A stretch of DNA of 64,000 nucleotides, from the NCBI GenBank assembly GCA_026018925.1, contig JAKSZU010000002.1:87882475-87946474 (forward strand), in the 5' to 3' direction. Made by a program: the position numbers and the translations under genes. Origin of the DNA: Tupaia tana. Its lineage: Eukaryota; Chordata; Mammalia; Scandentia; Tupaiidae. A model generated the notes under the pieces. It saw only the letters and a program-made list of their open reading frames with translations. It was not told the origin of the DNA and did no database searches. This document shows, one piece after another, positions 21,755 through 33,519 of this stretch (positions are counted from its first letter, which is position 1; the number at the start of each line of letters is the position of its first letter).

Positions 21755-22862
21755 TTTTTTGAGAGAGATTTTTGCTATAGGGCACATGCACTCCCTGGAG
21801 ATACAGAGAGAGCCAGAGAGACAGAAAGCAAGAAATCACCCTCCCCCAGGGGGGATGGCTATGCCATAATCCCTTTTCCTCCAGTCTCCTCTTAGAATTT
21901 TGGGTATGTGGCCTTTTTTTTTTTTTTCTGGTAGCGCCAGGCTCAGATCACCTGTACTCTTTCTCACAGCTGCTCCTCAGTTCCCAGAGACAGCCCACGC
22001 CATGAGTTTTGGAGATCTGAAAAGCCCCACCGGCCTCCAGGTGCTCAATGATTACCTGGCGGACAAAAGCTACATCGAGGGGTATGTTCCATCACAAGCA
22101 GACGTGGCAGTATTTGAAGCAGTCTCCAGCCCACCGCCAGCCGACTTGTGTCATGCCCTCCATTGGTATAATCACATCAAGTCCTGCGAGAAGGAAAAGG
22201 CTAGCCTGCCAGGAGTGAAGAAAGCTTTGGGCAAGTATGGCCCTGCGAATGTGGAAGACACCACAGGAAGCAGAGCTCCCGAGAGTAAAGAAGATGATGA
22301 TGACATTGATCTCTTTGGATCTGATGAGGAGGAGGAAAGTGAAGAAGCAAAGAGGCTAAGGGAAGAACGCCTTGCACAGTATGAGTCAAAAGAAAGCCAA
22401 AAAACCCGCACTAGTTGCCAAGTCTTCCATCTCGTTAGATGTGAAGCCTTGGGATGACGAGATAGACATGGCAAAATTAGAGGAGTGCATCAGAAGCATT
22501 CAAGCAGATGGCTCGGTCTGGGGCTCCTCTAAATTAGTTCCAGTGGGATATGGAATTAAGAAACTTCAAATACAGTGTGTAGTTGAAGATGATAAGGTTG
22601 CTGGAGGAGCAGATCACTGCTTTTGAGGACTATGTGCAGTCCATGGATGTGGCTGCCTTCAACAAGATCTAAAATCCATCCTGGATTGTTGCACTTAAAT
22701 AAAAGCTTGAAGGATTAAAAAAAAATAAAAAAAGAATTTTGGGTATGTGCACACATGTACCCGGTGTGAGTTTAAGCCACCGGGTCTGGGACTCCAATTG
22801 TGGTTGACTACATGGGAGTCCAGTGATACAAACTTCACGCCACCAGCTCGCTCTGCCCTCTG
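21755..22862 (-). mobile_element. SINE, group A, split by the EEF1B2 retrocopy
   Basis: Tail side 21755-21893 (GAGAGAGATTTTTGCTATAGGG, CCCCCAGGGGGGATGG), head side 22750-22862 (GTGTGAGTTTAAGCCACCGG, GTTGACTACATGGGAGTCC). The pseudogene duplicated AGAATTTTGGGTATGTG of this SINE. Confidence 0.9.
21911..22732 (+). pseudogene. EEF1B2P: Processed pseudogene of EEF1B2 (eEF1-beta)
   Basis: An intronless cDNA-like copy of elongation factor 1-beta, the nucleotide-exchange subunit of eEF1. It holds a 5' UTR from about 21929, an ATG at 22002, a coding-equivalent span to the TAA at 22670-22672, a short 3' UTR with AATAAA at 22698 and an A-rich tail to 22732. The N-terminal part matches EEF1B2 closely (for example [19 protein letters not shown] and the acidic [20 protein letters not shown]). 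It is broken by an extra A within 22385-22397, which shifts the frame at the ESK-KAKK position, and by an 11-nt deletion at about 22600 in the exchange domain. Exact 17-bp duplications (AGAATTTTGGGTATGTG) at 21894-21910 and 22733-22749 show L1-mediated insertion. The T-run at 21914-21930 may be an expanded TOP-like 5' end. Not expected to make protein. Confidence 0.95.
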
Positions 22863-23700
22863 GCATTTAAAAAGGAAATAAGTCATTTCTATTACGATAG
22901 TATTTAACTTTTTTTTATAATTTAGGGAGCAATATCTTTTTCTCATTTTATTCACAAATCTATTTAGATAATAAACCATGCTATAAACCTTGTAACAAAG
23001 AAACATGTAAATTATTTTATACATGGTAAAAAAGTCTTTGAGCTCATGTTAAGAAATAAGACTTGAAAACTTAACAAACAATTCTACATTTCCCTCAGAA
23101 GTCAGTTGGTCCAATTGTTTATTATATTATCTCTATAATTTGCCCAGCTGAATAGATATTTCACACTTGATTAATATGAAGGTCGACTTTAAGCTCAGAA
23201 TGAGTTGCTGATGAAGCAAAACCAGGAATTTACTCATTCAGAAGAGCAAGGGGAGAAAAAAGCAATGCAATTGTAGTCAGCTCCTGAAATGCAGCCCTTT
23301 AAAAATGCACCATCACAGATAGGGCAGGGCCAAGATGTCTGTTCTGTAAACTTGAGTGGCCACACTTGGCTTTGACCTTCCCCAATCTATCTGCTTCTGA
23401 CTGCCTCCTGCTCTGGTCAAACCAGGCTGGTCCTGGTCTACTGGTTTGCTCATGACTCTGTGCTTCTTGAACCTGGCTCCCTTTTTCAGCCTCTTATCGT
23501 CCATGACTTTCTGGGAAAGAAGAACAAAGACATCCTAAATGACTGAAGACAATATACATCAGGAGGATGTGTTTTCATTAATGAAAGTAACTCTATTATA
23601 GTAGGACCTTGTAGCTTACAACGATTAAATACTCTGTAATAAGATCTTGTATATGCATCTATTATTTCCACCCAAACATATTTGTATTTTCAAGAATTTG
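22863..23700. other. Unique intergenic sequence
   Basis: AT-rich to 23280, then a 200-bp GC-richer patch (23310-23510) with a 63-codon minus-strand open frame and no recognisable domain. Confidence 0.45.
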
Positions 23701-23714
23701 AGGCAAGATTACAT

Positions 23715-24715
23715 AAAATAATCAATCCAATTACAAGATGGGAAAAAGAGTTGAACAGACAACTCTTTAAGGAAGACATATGAACAGCCAAAAAGCATAT
23801 GAAAAACTGATCAACATCCCTTACCATAAGGGAGGGAAGATACAAATGAAAAGCACAATGAGATACCTCCTAACCCCGGTCAGAATGGCTAAGATTATAA
23901 AACTAAACAATGGTAAGTGCTGGTGAGGCTGCAGTGAAAAGGGAACTCTCCTACACTGTTGGTGGGAATCTAAATTAGTACAGTCACTTTGGAAAACAGT
24001 ATGGCGATTACTCAAAGACCTACAGATAAAACTACCATATGATCTAGTAATTCCACTCCTGCATATCTATTCAAGGGATAGGAACACATTCATTCAGAAA
24101 AGTACTTGGACATCTATGTTTATTGTGTTATTATTCACAATTGCTAAAATATGGAATCAACCCAAAAGTCCCAGAACAGATGAATGGATTGAAAAAGTGT
24201 GGTACATGCGCATTACGGAATACTAATCAGCCATAAAAAGCAATGAGACCCTGCCATTTGATCAAAAGTGGGCGAATATGGAAGATTTAATGCTGAGTGA
24301 AGCAAACCAGACTATGAAAGATAAACATTGTATGTCCCTGCTTAATATACACTGAATGTCTGCTTTCTATGACAGAAACTGAAAGATTGGAAGGTATAAA
24401 GGCATGGAGAGAGCAACTGTAGACAACAGAGACAGTGAGAAAAGAGAATGAACAATGGGGGGGTAATAGGAGGGAGGGAGGAAATCAAGGGGGAAGAAAA
24501 AAAAGAAGCAAAATCATTTAATAAACATGAAAATGGGAAATTATTTGGTGATGATGTATATGTTAATATCTTTGACTGGACTAATATACAATGTATTCAT
24601 GCTGAGAAAATCCATTTTTTATGCTTTAAAGATGTACAATGATTGGAAGAAAAAAGGAAATAAAAGAAAGAATAAAAAAGATTATATGCAATAAAATTCA
24701 TGCTGTATAATCATA
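23715..24715 (+). mobile_element. L1 LINE, ORF2 C-terminal part and 3' UTR
   Basis: The plus strand reads as the end of L1 ORF2 with several stops: TMRYLLTPVRMAKI, GCSEKGTLLHCWW, FTIAKIWNQPKSPRTDEW, YSAIKSNETLPF. The 3' UTR follows to about 24715 (GCTGAGAAAATCC, GATGTACAATG, CAATAAAATTC). 5'-truncated and inactive; it matches the L1 tails found inverted at 30.9, 48.2 and 58.8 kb. Confidence 0.85.
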
Positions 24716-25000
24716 AAAGGGAAACTTCTAAATCCAGATGGCATCAATTATTTCTAATAACAGCTACAGAAGACAGAAAATTAGAAGACCACTGGACCAA
24801 AGTTTGTATCAAATTAAATATTCTAGATAAATATTTAATTTATCTTAATAATGACTCTGTCTTAATAATGGCTTAGGCATTCAAGATTTGATACCTTAAT
24901 ATTAGGTTAGAGCTATCTTAGTGATCTGATGAATTTCTAATTAGTATGTCAGGGAATGCATTCACAACTCTCCTGGAAACAGAAAAAGCAACTTTTGGTC

Positions 25001-25272
25001 TAGCTCAGTGACCTGGTGTTTAAAGCAGCTAGATCCCATGTGACTAAATACAGAGTTTGAGTCCTGGATCTGGTGACTTGAGAAACACATGGGGCATGTG
25101 TGCATACATGCCCCAAATCCCCCAATAGAGAGGGAGATGGAGGAGAAAGGATTGCAGCATGACCATTTCCGACGGAGGCTGCTTTTTCTTTCCCTCTCTC
25201 TCTCTGTTTCTCTGTCTCTCTCTGGTGAGTTCACGCATCTTCTAGCAAAAAAAAAAAAAAAAAACAAAAAAA
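25001..25272 (+). mobile_element. SINE, group B (old)
   Basis: GTCTAGCTCAGTGACCTGG head, GTTTGAGTCCTGGATCTGGTG, body ending CATCTTCTAGC plus A run. Confidence 0.75.
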
Positions 25273-25790
25273 ACGTAAATTAAATATAAAAATTAAATTA
25301 AGAACAAACAACTTTTAGACTGTGAGTTTCCATATTTACCTTGGCTCTTCTGACATAGATTTTTTTTAAATATATATCTGTTCCCTTTTTTTAACAAAAT
25401 GAAGTAATTCTATTTTTATAACATTATTGCACTTAAGAACTACTTCATTAGGAAAATTCAGTAATTAGGATCTTGCATCTGATCTTCTTTCATCAGTGCC
25501 CTTTGCTGTGCCCGCCTAGATTATTTGGAAGCCAGTTCCAGGAATTGTATCATTTCCTCATTCATTTATTAAAAGTAGAGTTTATTTCTGTAAATATGTC
25601 CATAAAATTATTACATCCTAAAAATAATAATTCATTATTGTTACAAAACATCAGGTCACTGTTCAAATACTCCCAATTGTCTGATAAAAATTTCAAATGT
25701 TTTGTAAAATCAGAAACAAAATTAAACCTATACAATGTAATTGGTTGATGCATCTCCTACATTTTTTCTTTCTGAAATGGAACTATAATT

Positions 25791-25992
25791 GGCCAGCAGG
25801 TGGTGTGGTGGTTAAGGCACTAGATTCCCTCATGGTTGACCCTGGTTTGAGCCTTGGACCTAATGGTTTGAAAACCATGCCTCATGTGGATGAGGCCAAG
25901 ATCCCCAGAGGGGGAGAAGGGATTGTGGTGATTTCTCACTTTCCCACTTTATAACTTCCTCTGGCAAGGAACATGCCCTATGGCATATGTAA
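25791..25992 (+). mobile_element. SINE, group B with internal deletion
   Basis: Head GGCCAGCAGGTGGTGTGGTGG, GGTTTGAGCCTTGGACC, then a shortened body; end GCCCTATGGCATATG. Confidence 0.75.
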
Positions 25993-26064
25993 ATATGCTT
26001 AGAAACGAAAATGCATATTTTTCATAGAGAATATTATTTATTCATTTAAAACCTAAACCTTCTT

Positions 26065-26311
26065 TTTTCGAAGAGGTTTTTGCTATTGGGCACGTGCGTG
26101 CTCGCCAGAAAGACAGAGAGACAGAAAGCGAGAAATCACCCCCCAGGGGGGTTGGCCAGGCTGCAATCCCCTCTCCTCCATTTTCCTCTTGGGATCTTGG
26201 GGACGCACGCATACGTGCTCGGCTTGAGTTTTAAGCCACCAGGTCTGGGATGTGAACTGCGGTCGACTACATGGGAGTCCAGCGGCACAGCCATTACGCT
26301 AACTGCTGGTC
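26065..26311 (-). mobile_element. SINE, group A with 13-bp target duplication
   Basis: GAAGAGGTTTTTGCTATTGGGC to ACGCTAACTGCTGGTC. CCTAAACCTTCTT at 26052-26064 and 26312-26324. Confidence 0.93.
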
Positions 26312-26324
26312 CCTAAACCTTCTT

Positions 26325-28190
26325 ATTTTACTTTTTTTTGAGCATGGCTTTCTAATATTTCAACCTGCCGCAACAGAGAGGAGACAGATTTAAATACAGT
26401 AACAGGATGGAAATAAACAGGTATATTAAAAGGAAAAAGAAATCATTGCTTGAGAGTGGTAGAAGAGAGGAAGGTAGAAAAATTCAAGCAGAAAAACTGA
26501 AAAACCACATATATCTTGTAACCACATGTTTTCCTCAGTCCCGAGGACAGAGCTCTAACCAATGTTTATAACTTTCTGTAGCTTATAAGGGAAAGTTGAC
26601 ATGTTTAGTAAATTCTGCCAAGAACATATGAAGAATGGGTATTTATTAAAAAAAAAATATGAAGCATGGGTATCTAGTGAAGTTTTTATTTAAAAGTATT
26701 AAAACAAAACAAAACAAAAAATACAGACAAACCATTTTTAAACTAAAAAAAGAATAAGTCTTAGTTACTTATAGTACTTGGTTTTTAGGTTATTTAATTT
26801 CCAGAGGTTTCTGGACAGTTAAATTTTCATTGAAAATTTATGTTTGAACCATATCTAAATGGAAAACAATAATTTTTAGAGCTCTGATTAATCAACTTGG
26901 GTTGACACAAATCTTTGTGGACATTTTCAAATCAAAGTCAAAATCATCTTTTTTTAACTGATTTTCTTCAATAAGAGCTCAGAATGTAGTCTATTTACAA
27001 GAAAGAAAGTCTCCATATTCCTATTGTAGGGTCATCTGCTCAGTGTTGTACATTCAACATTTACTGAGTGACTACTATGTGCCAGCCCTGCAGTGTAGGA
27101 TTTTTGTAGATGTAATGTAGGTTCTTTAACAGAAAATGTTTTATTAATTATTGCCCCCTCCTCCTCCCTCTCCCAATATGGATACCTACTTTGAAATTAT
27201 ATTTTGTTGGCTAACCCTAAACCCTTAAAGTATTAATAAGAATCAGTGTAGCATGTTACCTTGTCCGTTGACCTTAATGTACACTTCACAAATAACTCCT
27301 CTTGGAGGCTATACCAGAGAATAGTTCAAGTGTTAGTGTTTCAGGTGTTTTATAGGAATTTCATTACATGGAGACAAGTACTCAGATATACTACCTTATA
27401 AATATTTGTCAACTAAAATCATTACAAAATTACCTGGTGCAGATATTCAGGGCATTTTGACAACTCATTATTTCTAAGAATCTTGGTTCTTCCTATGGAA
27501 ATTCCCTTACTCAGCTACAAGAGGAAGCGGAATGGCTTCAAGAAAATGCCTTTAGGTTTTCATTTTTCATAAATTATCCATTCTAATCTTAGCTCATTCC
27601 TGCCAGAGTCATGTAATTGTGTCCTTAATTGGCAACATAGAGGAATTGCTAGCTACTTGCCAGGGACTACATTCTTGAATTCTTCGTCACTCACATATCT
27701 ATTAAAAAGGTCAATTAAGAGAAACAATGTCCATGGATGACCTTAGAAAAATACTCATTTCATCTATTCTTTTATATTTTGTCCTCACTGCCTCTGGCAA
27801 GTACTTCATGAAATTTGTTAATTTCATAAATGAATAAAATCTGTCATTGGACTAAGTCTATTAAAACCTAAAACATTTATTTCCAAAACGTAATGTTTTG
27901 GCTTTTACAGAATTGTTGTTCCTGAATTACATTCAGTGTGATGGACTGAGCTTGCACTGTAAATTGTTCTATATACCCGGCTCTAGAATTAATGTTATTG
28001 TATTTCATCTCTCTATTTTCTAAAATGCCTCAACTCTTCTTTTCTGATGATAGTGTAAGGAATATCTTTGTTCATAGTGAGAAATTAATTTGTTTTTATT
28101 TTTTTGATACCATAAATTGTGTTAATAATCATCTCTCTCTTTTCCCATTCATTGTCATAGAGTGAAATTTGTAGCTCAAATGACAGCATG
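26325..28190. other. Repeat-poor intergenic stretch
   Basis: About 1.9 kb without SINE, LTR or L1 that I recognise. TTTACTGAGTGACTACTATGTGCCAG at 27060-27085 is an L2/MIR-type motif. No exon supported. Confidence 0.5.
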
Positions 28191-28229
28191 ATTGCATTTT
28201 TCATTTAACTTCTTTCTCCCTCTCTCTTC

Positions 28230-28460
28230 CTTCCTCCTGCCCTCTTCCTTCCTTTCTTTCTTCTTCTCTTCCTTTCATGAGAGAAATGAAGAAGACAAAC
28301 ATCTTCAACAGGATCTCACACTGCCATCCTTCCTCAAGACTTCCCAGCCAACTGGGATCATTCATACATCCAGCATATACAGGTTGGCCTGGGAACTGAA
28401 CCCTAGTTCTCTATAAAGTTTCCAGTATTGCAGAGTGTTATACTAATGCCAGGCCATGAT
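28230..28460 (-). mobile_element. SINE, group D (old)
   Basis: CATGAGAGAAATGAAGAAGAC, CACACTGCCATCC, CAGCATATACAGGTTGGCC, TTATACTAATGCCAGGCC. CT-rich tail on the left (28200-28270). Confidence 0.5.
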
Positions 28461-28849
28461 GGCTGGGCTTAACCCCTTTCTACTTCTCTCTTTTTCTTTC
28501 CCTGTGTTTGGTTTCTTTTTTCACTCTTGCATAATTTGGAGCTTGATTTGTATTTTTTTTTATTCACGTATGAGTGTATAAATAGAAAAGAAAATGACTT
28601 TCTTTCAAGATCAATTAAGACCCAGATCCATTCCTTAGGTTTACAAGTAGGCCACATTCTTCAATCTCTCACACTTTCCTGTTAGGTAATTTGTAGAACA
28701 CTAATAACTATCTTACAACATTGTTGGAGAATATTTGTGTAAAATCCTAATACAGTGTCAACATGTAAGTGGGAACTATTACCACTATGTTGGCTCTGTA
28801 CAGAAACATCTTCTTTTCTTTTTATTTTCCTTTTCTCCCCCCTTAATTT

Positions 28850-29112
28850 TCTTTTTTTTTTGGAGAGATTTTTGCTATAGGGTGCATGCACTCGCCAGAC
28901 AGACAGAGAGAGACAGAGAGATAGAAAGTGAGAAATCACCCCCCAGGGGGGATGGCCACGCCGCAATCCCTTCTCCTCCATTCTCCTCTCGGGATCTTGG
29001 GCACACACACACGCACCCGGCATGGGTTTTAAGCCACCGGGTCCAGGACGCGAAGTGCGGTCGACTACGTGGGAGTCCAGCGACATAGCCATTACGCTAA
29101 CTGCTGGTCCCT
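28850..29112 (-). mobile_element. SINE, group A
   Basis: GGAGAGATTTTTGCTATAGGG, CCCCCCAGGGGGGATGGCC, GCGGTCGACTACGTGGGAGTCC, CTAACTGCTGGTCCC. Confidence 0.92.
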
Positions 29113-29367
29113 CCCCCATTAATTTTGTCACAGGGTGTATGCCCTTACCAAAGAGAGACAAAGAGATGGAGAAAGAGAAAGAATCCCTTTTCCCCTGGGG
29201 GAATGGTCATGCCGCAATCCCCTTTTCTCCAATTCTCTCCTCTTTTGGTATTTGGGGTATGCATGCCTGGCATATTTTTCAATCTGCCAGGTCTGACTGA
29301 GACTTGAACCACATAATCAGTCATTTGGGATCCAGTCACCTTAATCACCATAACATAAGCTGACCCT
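29113..29367 (-). mobile_element. SINE, group B
   Basis: GTCACAGGGTGTATGCCCTTACC, CCCCTGGGGGAATGGTCATGCC, head side CATAACATAAGCTGACCC. Directly abuts the group A copy on its left. Confidence 0.8.
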
Positions 29368-30309
29368 AGGTATAGCTTTACAAAACTTTATCAATTCACC
29401 CTCAACCTTTACTCAAAACCCATACCTCCCCAACACACTCACACAAGCAGTACATATACAGTCTTTACACAACTGTCCATGATCTAATCCCCTTCATATA
29501 AATAGCGTTGTAATATAATCCTCTTTGGATTTTGTCCTGGAGAAAGAATAAAGACGTTTCTGACTCGGCGATTATCTTGTTTATTCGATAAAAGCCAGGG
29601 AGATTCATTCTGTCCTACCTCTCCCATCTTCTTTTTTTTTCTTTCCTTTTTGCCCCCTGTGACTATTAGTGAGAATTGAACTCAATTTAATATTCAGTTG
29701 CATAAAATTAGTTTGATTTGTTCACTACCTCCTTGATTACTTAACACTTACTGTTATATTCTTTCAATGGTCATATTATATGTAAAATCTTCATTTAAGT
29801 AAGTGTTCTCACATTCCTCCTGTAGGTAGGCAGCCCCGTAGGACTAATAAACTCAATAAGGTCTGTACTCAGCAATCCCCAGATGGAGAGCAGCTGGGCC
29901 AGGAAGATGGGTAGTAGCTCCTGTGTTCAGAGCCCCAGCGGGTCTCTCTGAGGACCCCTTCAGCAGCAGCTGTACCTCTGCCACCTGCTGTTCTCACTCT
30001 CTCAGGCTGTGTGAGAGGTGCGTTGTCTTTCAGATCCCATAGATCATACAACTCATTGCCTGCCATCTAGGAAGGAGAGCCATGAGCTGAAAGTTTCTTC
30101 AAGTTGATTCAGGGTGTCCACTGCTGAGGGCAACGCCAGACTCAGGGAAAGTTAGATATGTACAGACCTTTAGAGAATTTACATCTTCCATACTGGTTGA
30201 GCCCGCCATCAACTTTCTCCTCTGAAGAAAGCTTAACTCTCCTTCGTGTCTTTGTTCGTCCGTTTTCATGACACTCACACTTGCTGTTTACCCACCTGTC
30301 TTTGTCCAT
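29368..30309. other. Unassigned intergenic sequence
   Basis: GAGAAAGAATAAAGACGTTTC at about 29540 resembles the polyadenylation part of an LTR, and 29830-30130 is GC-richer. I could not assign either. Confidence 0.4.
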
Positions 30310-30624
30310 GTATACAGTTATTACAAAATACTAAAGATGGAGTAATTTATAAAGAACAGACTTTTGTTTGCTCATAGTTCTGCAGGCTGGATAGCCCAAG
30401 GTCAGTGGCCGGATTGGTGACCGGTGAGGGCTGACTCTGCTTCCTCAGTGGCACCTTGTTTCTGCATCCTCTGGAGGGGGAGAATGCTGTGTTCTCACAT
30501 GGTGGTAGGGATGAAAGGGGCAAAAAAAAATGAACTTTCTCTATCATGCCCTTTTATAAGAGCACCTAATCCCATTCATGAGGGCAGAGCCCTCATGGCT
30601 CAATCACTTCCTAAAAGCCACACC

Positions 30625-31952
30625 TCTTTCTTTTTTTTTTTTTACATTCTAGATTGTGTTTAGTTTTTTTAGTTGGATATTTTCCAAACTACATTGGAAA
30701 TAAGTTGTATGTTTCCAATCAAGAAAAGTTGGATAAGAAAAAAAAAAATTTATTTATTTATTGGTTCCAAGAGTGAAAGAGAAAGACTTCAATGTGGTCT
30801 TCGGGTTGTGATTCATTCCAGGTTCTAGCTTGCCCCAGCTCTTGTGCATGCATGCACCCAGCATGTTCAAGGAGATCTACAGATGTGAACCTGGAACTTT
30901 TTTATTTTTAAGATTTAATTGTTATTTATGTACAATTTTTGAAAATGTTTCAGTTTACATTTAATCCCTGTTCTTCTTTACAGTGTACAACTTGGTTTCC
31001 CCAGCATCAATACAGTATTAATTAAGTTGGAGACATTACCACATACCATATGCATTATCATCGATAACTTTTCATTTTTCATTTTCATGTCTCTTAAATG
31101 TTTTGTCTGTTTTTTCCTTGATCCGTCCCTTTCCTCTATAACCCACTTCCTTCTATAATCTCTCTAGTATCTACAGTTGCCCTCCCTGTTATTATGTCTT
31201 CCAATTTTTCAGTTTCTATTGTAGAGGGCAAACATTCAGTATATGCTGAGTGAGGATATACAATGCCTGTCTTTGGTAGTCTGACTTGCTTCACTTAGCA
31301 TTAAATCTTCTATATTTGTCCACTTTGTGTCAAATATCAGAGTCTCATTGTATTTTTATGGCACAGTGGTATTGCATAGTGTACATGTGCCACATTTTTT
31401 TTCAATTCACTCATCTGTTCTTGAACATCTGGATTGATTTCATGTTCTAGCAATTATGAATCATGCTGCAATAAACACGGATGTGCAAATGTTTTTCTGA
31501 CTGAGGTTTTTCCTATCCTTTGGGTAGATACCTATCCTTTTGGGTCATATGGTAACTCTCTTTGTAAGTTTCTGAGGAACCTCCATATTGTTTTCCACAG
31601 TGGTTGTCCTAATTTACATTTCCACCCAGAGTGTTGGAGGATTCCCTTTTCACTGCAACCTCACCAGCACTTACCATTACCATTCTTTTTTTTTTTTTTT
31701 TAATCTTAGCCAGTCTGACAGGAGTTAAGAGGTATCTCATTAAGTGGTTTTGATTTGCATTTTACTTATGACAAGAGATATTGAACATTTTTTCATATGC
31801 TTTTTTGCTGTTTGCATGTCTTTCTTGCAGAGTTGTCTATTTAGTTCATTTGCCCGTATTTTTGGATTTTTTTTTTTTTTTGTGTGTGTGTGTGTGTGTG
31901 GGTAAGTTGCTTGAGTTCCCTGTATATTCATGTTATCAGTCCATTATCTGTA
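30625..31952 (-). mobile_element. L1 LINE, ORF2 end and 3' UTR, inserted in an LTR
   Basis: T tail at 30630-30642. Inverted 3' UTR (GTGTACAACTTGGTTTCCCCAGCATC) and ORF2 end follow (GGTATTGCATAGTGTACATG, CACAGTGGTTGTCCTAATTTACATTTCC, AAGAGGTATCTCATTAAGTGG), with an interruption by a T run and a (TG)n. Truncated and inactive. Confidence 0.8.
30755..30897 (-). mobile_element. SINE, group D fragment within the L1 tail
   Basis: GGTTCCAAGAGTGAAAGAGAAAGAC, CCAGCTCTTGTGCATGCATGC, CCCAGCATGTTCAAGGAGATC, ending at GATGTGAACCTGG. Confidence 0.5.
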
Positions 31953-32035
31953 CCACACCCATTAATACTGTTGCATTGGAGATTAAATTCTAACATGAAT
32001 TTTGGAGGGGACAAAAATGTTTAAACCATAGAACC

Positions 32036-32165
32036 ACCTGCTTTCCTTACTAGAATAAGAACTCCTTGAGGTTACAAGCTATGTCTTCCTCTTCTCAGAA
32101 TCTCCGGCAAATCTCACAAAACTACTACATAGTTTTCAAAATATACTATCCAAATAAATGAATGA
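32036..32165 (+). repeat. L2 LINE 3' end relic
   Basis: AGAATAAGAACTCCTTGAGGTTACAAGC, TATGTCTTCC, then CAAATAAATGAATGAC, in the order of an L2 terminus. Confidence 0.55.
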
Positions 32166-32372
32166 CAATCTTTATCAGCAATATCTTCAGCACAGGATGA
32201 CAAAATAATTATCAAACAACTACTTCATGTATTTTTATTGATCTAAAATGTACAAAATAAAAAAATATGGAAATTATTTTTTCCCAGGAATAAAATGTAA
32301 ATTGAAATTTTCATTACAATGGCATTTTGTCCTCATTTCCAAACATTTATTTTGTGAGGAATATTTAGTCTT

Positions 32373-32638
32373 GTGACCATCAGATGGTGTAATGGCTATG
32401 TTGCCAGACTCCCATGTAGTCGACCGTGGATCCAGTCCCAGACCTGGTGGCTTGAACTCACGCCAGGTGCATGTGCGTGTGTGCCCAAGATCCCGAGAGG
32501 ACAATGGAGGAGAAGGAATTGCAGCATGGCCATTCCTCCTGGGGGTGATTTCTCGTTTTCTGTCTCTCTGTGTCTCTCTGTTTTTCTGGCAAGCGTACAC
32601 GCCCTATAGCAAAAACCTCTCCAAAAAAAGAAAAGAAA
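32373..32638 (+). mobile_element. SINE, group A with 14-bp target duplication
   Basis: Head GTGACCATCAGATGGTGTAATGG. GAATATTTAGTCTT at 32359-32372 and 32639-32652. Confidence 0.93.
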
Positions 32639-32652
32639 GAATATTTAGTCTT

Positions 32653-32888
32653 AGGCCCAGCGGATGGTATAAGGTTATGTCACGACTCCCAGATAGTCGA
32701 CCTGTTTTAAGTCCCCAACCTGGAGGCTTAAAAACCCATACTGGGCATGTGTGCATATGTGCCCAAGATCCTGAGAAGAGCATGGAAGAGAAGGGATTGT
32801 GGCATGGCCATCACTTTGTGGGGGGGTGATTTCTCACTTTCTGTCTTTCTTTGTCTCTCTGTCAAGTGCATGTGCCCTATAGCAAAAA

Positions 32889-32919
<31 letters not shown>

Positions 32920-32932
32920 TTTTTAATTTAGT
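32653..32932 (+). mobile_element. SINE, group A/B, adjacent to another SINE
   Basis: Head AGGCCCAGCGGATGGTATAAGG, GTTTTAAGTCCCC, end CCTATAGCAAAAATC, then (TC)n and a T run. ATTTAGTCT-like sequence lies on both sides, so this copy was probably there before the group A copy on its left. Confidence 0.85.
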
Positions 32933-33067
32933 CTCAGGGCAAAGTCTTGCTCTTAAAGGGACATAAATGTATCCAAGAATTAATTTTGTAAGTATTCTGA
33001 TATGCTGAAATTATCTATGCTAAGAAAAATAAAAGCCAGGAAGATTTTCTGGGACAGTAGGGTTTTT

Positions 33068-33262
33068 GTTGAAGTTGTTGGTTTTTTGCTATAGGGCATG
33101 AGCACTTGCCAGACAGAGACAGAGAAAGGGAAAGTGAGAAATCACTCCTCAGGGAGGATGGTCCTTGCCATAATCCCTTCTCTCAGGATACTGGGCACTC
33201 CACACTTGTACACCCACCCAGTGTAATTTTCAAGCCACCGAGTCCAGGATGTGAGCCTTGTC
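33068..33262 (-). mobile_element. SINE, group A/B, head lost
   Basis: TTTTTTGCTATAGGGCATGAGC, TCCTCAGGGAGGATGGTCC, CAAGCCACCGAGTCCAGGATG; the head is replaced by a C-rich stretch (33263-33340). Confidence 0.8.
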
Positions 33263-33389
33263 TCCCCCCCGCCCCCCAACCACTCCAGCTTCAAGCACAC
33301 CACATCCACCATGCTCCCAGTTCACCACGACCACATGTAATACACAATAAAATAATCACAGAACAATAGGATTTGCATTACTGTGAGAA

Positions 33390-33515
33390 CCCAACACCAC
33401 CTCATCAGATAGGGAAATCCTCACTACTTAATGCCATCACCGTGGGGTTTATCTTGCAACATATGAATTTTGGAGGTACATAAATATTTGACAAAAAACA
33501 GCCAGGAACTTTTGA
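33390..33515 (-). mobile_element. MaLR LTR fragment
   Basis: CACCTCATCAGATAGG, CCATCACCGTGGGG, CAACATATGAATTTTGGAGGTACATAAATATTTG resembles the inverted 5' end of MLT1. Confidence 0.45.
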
Positions 33516-33519
33516 ACAT

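Larger units (their letters stand above)
30310..32033 (-). mobile_element. MaLR LTR (MST/MLT1-like), split by an L1
   Basis: Left part 30310-30624 (ATACTAAAGATGGAGTAATTTATAAAGAAC, TTTTATAAGAGCACCTAATCCCATTCATGAGGGC) and right part 31953-32033 (TTAATACTGTTGCATTGG, ACATGAATTTTGGAGGGG, ACCATAGA) read in order as an inverted MaLR LTR. CCACACC occurs at both edges of the insert. Confidence 0.75.

Noticed and set aside
28682..29161. 159-codon minus-strand open frame
   Set aside because: Made mostly of a group A SINE read through into its flanks; the same peptides recur at other SINEs.
32392..32829. 145-codon plus-strand open frame
   Set aside because: Read-through of two adjacent SINEs, not a gene.
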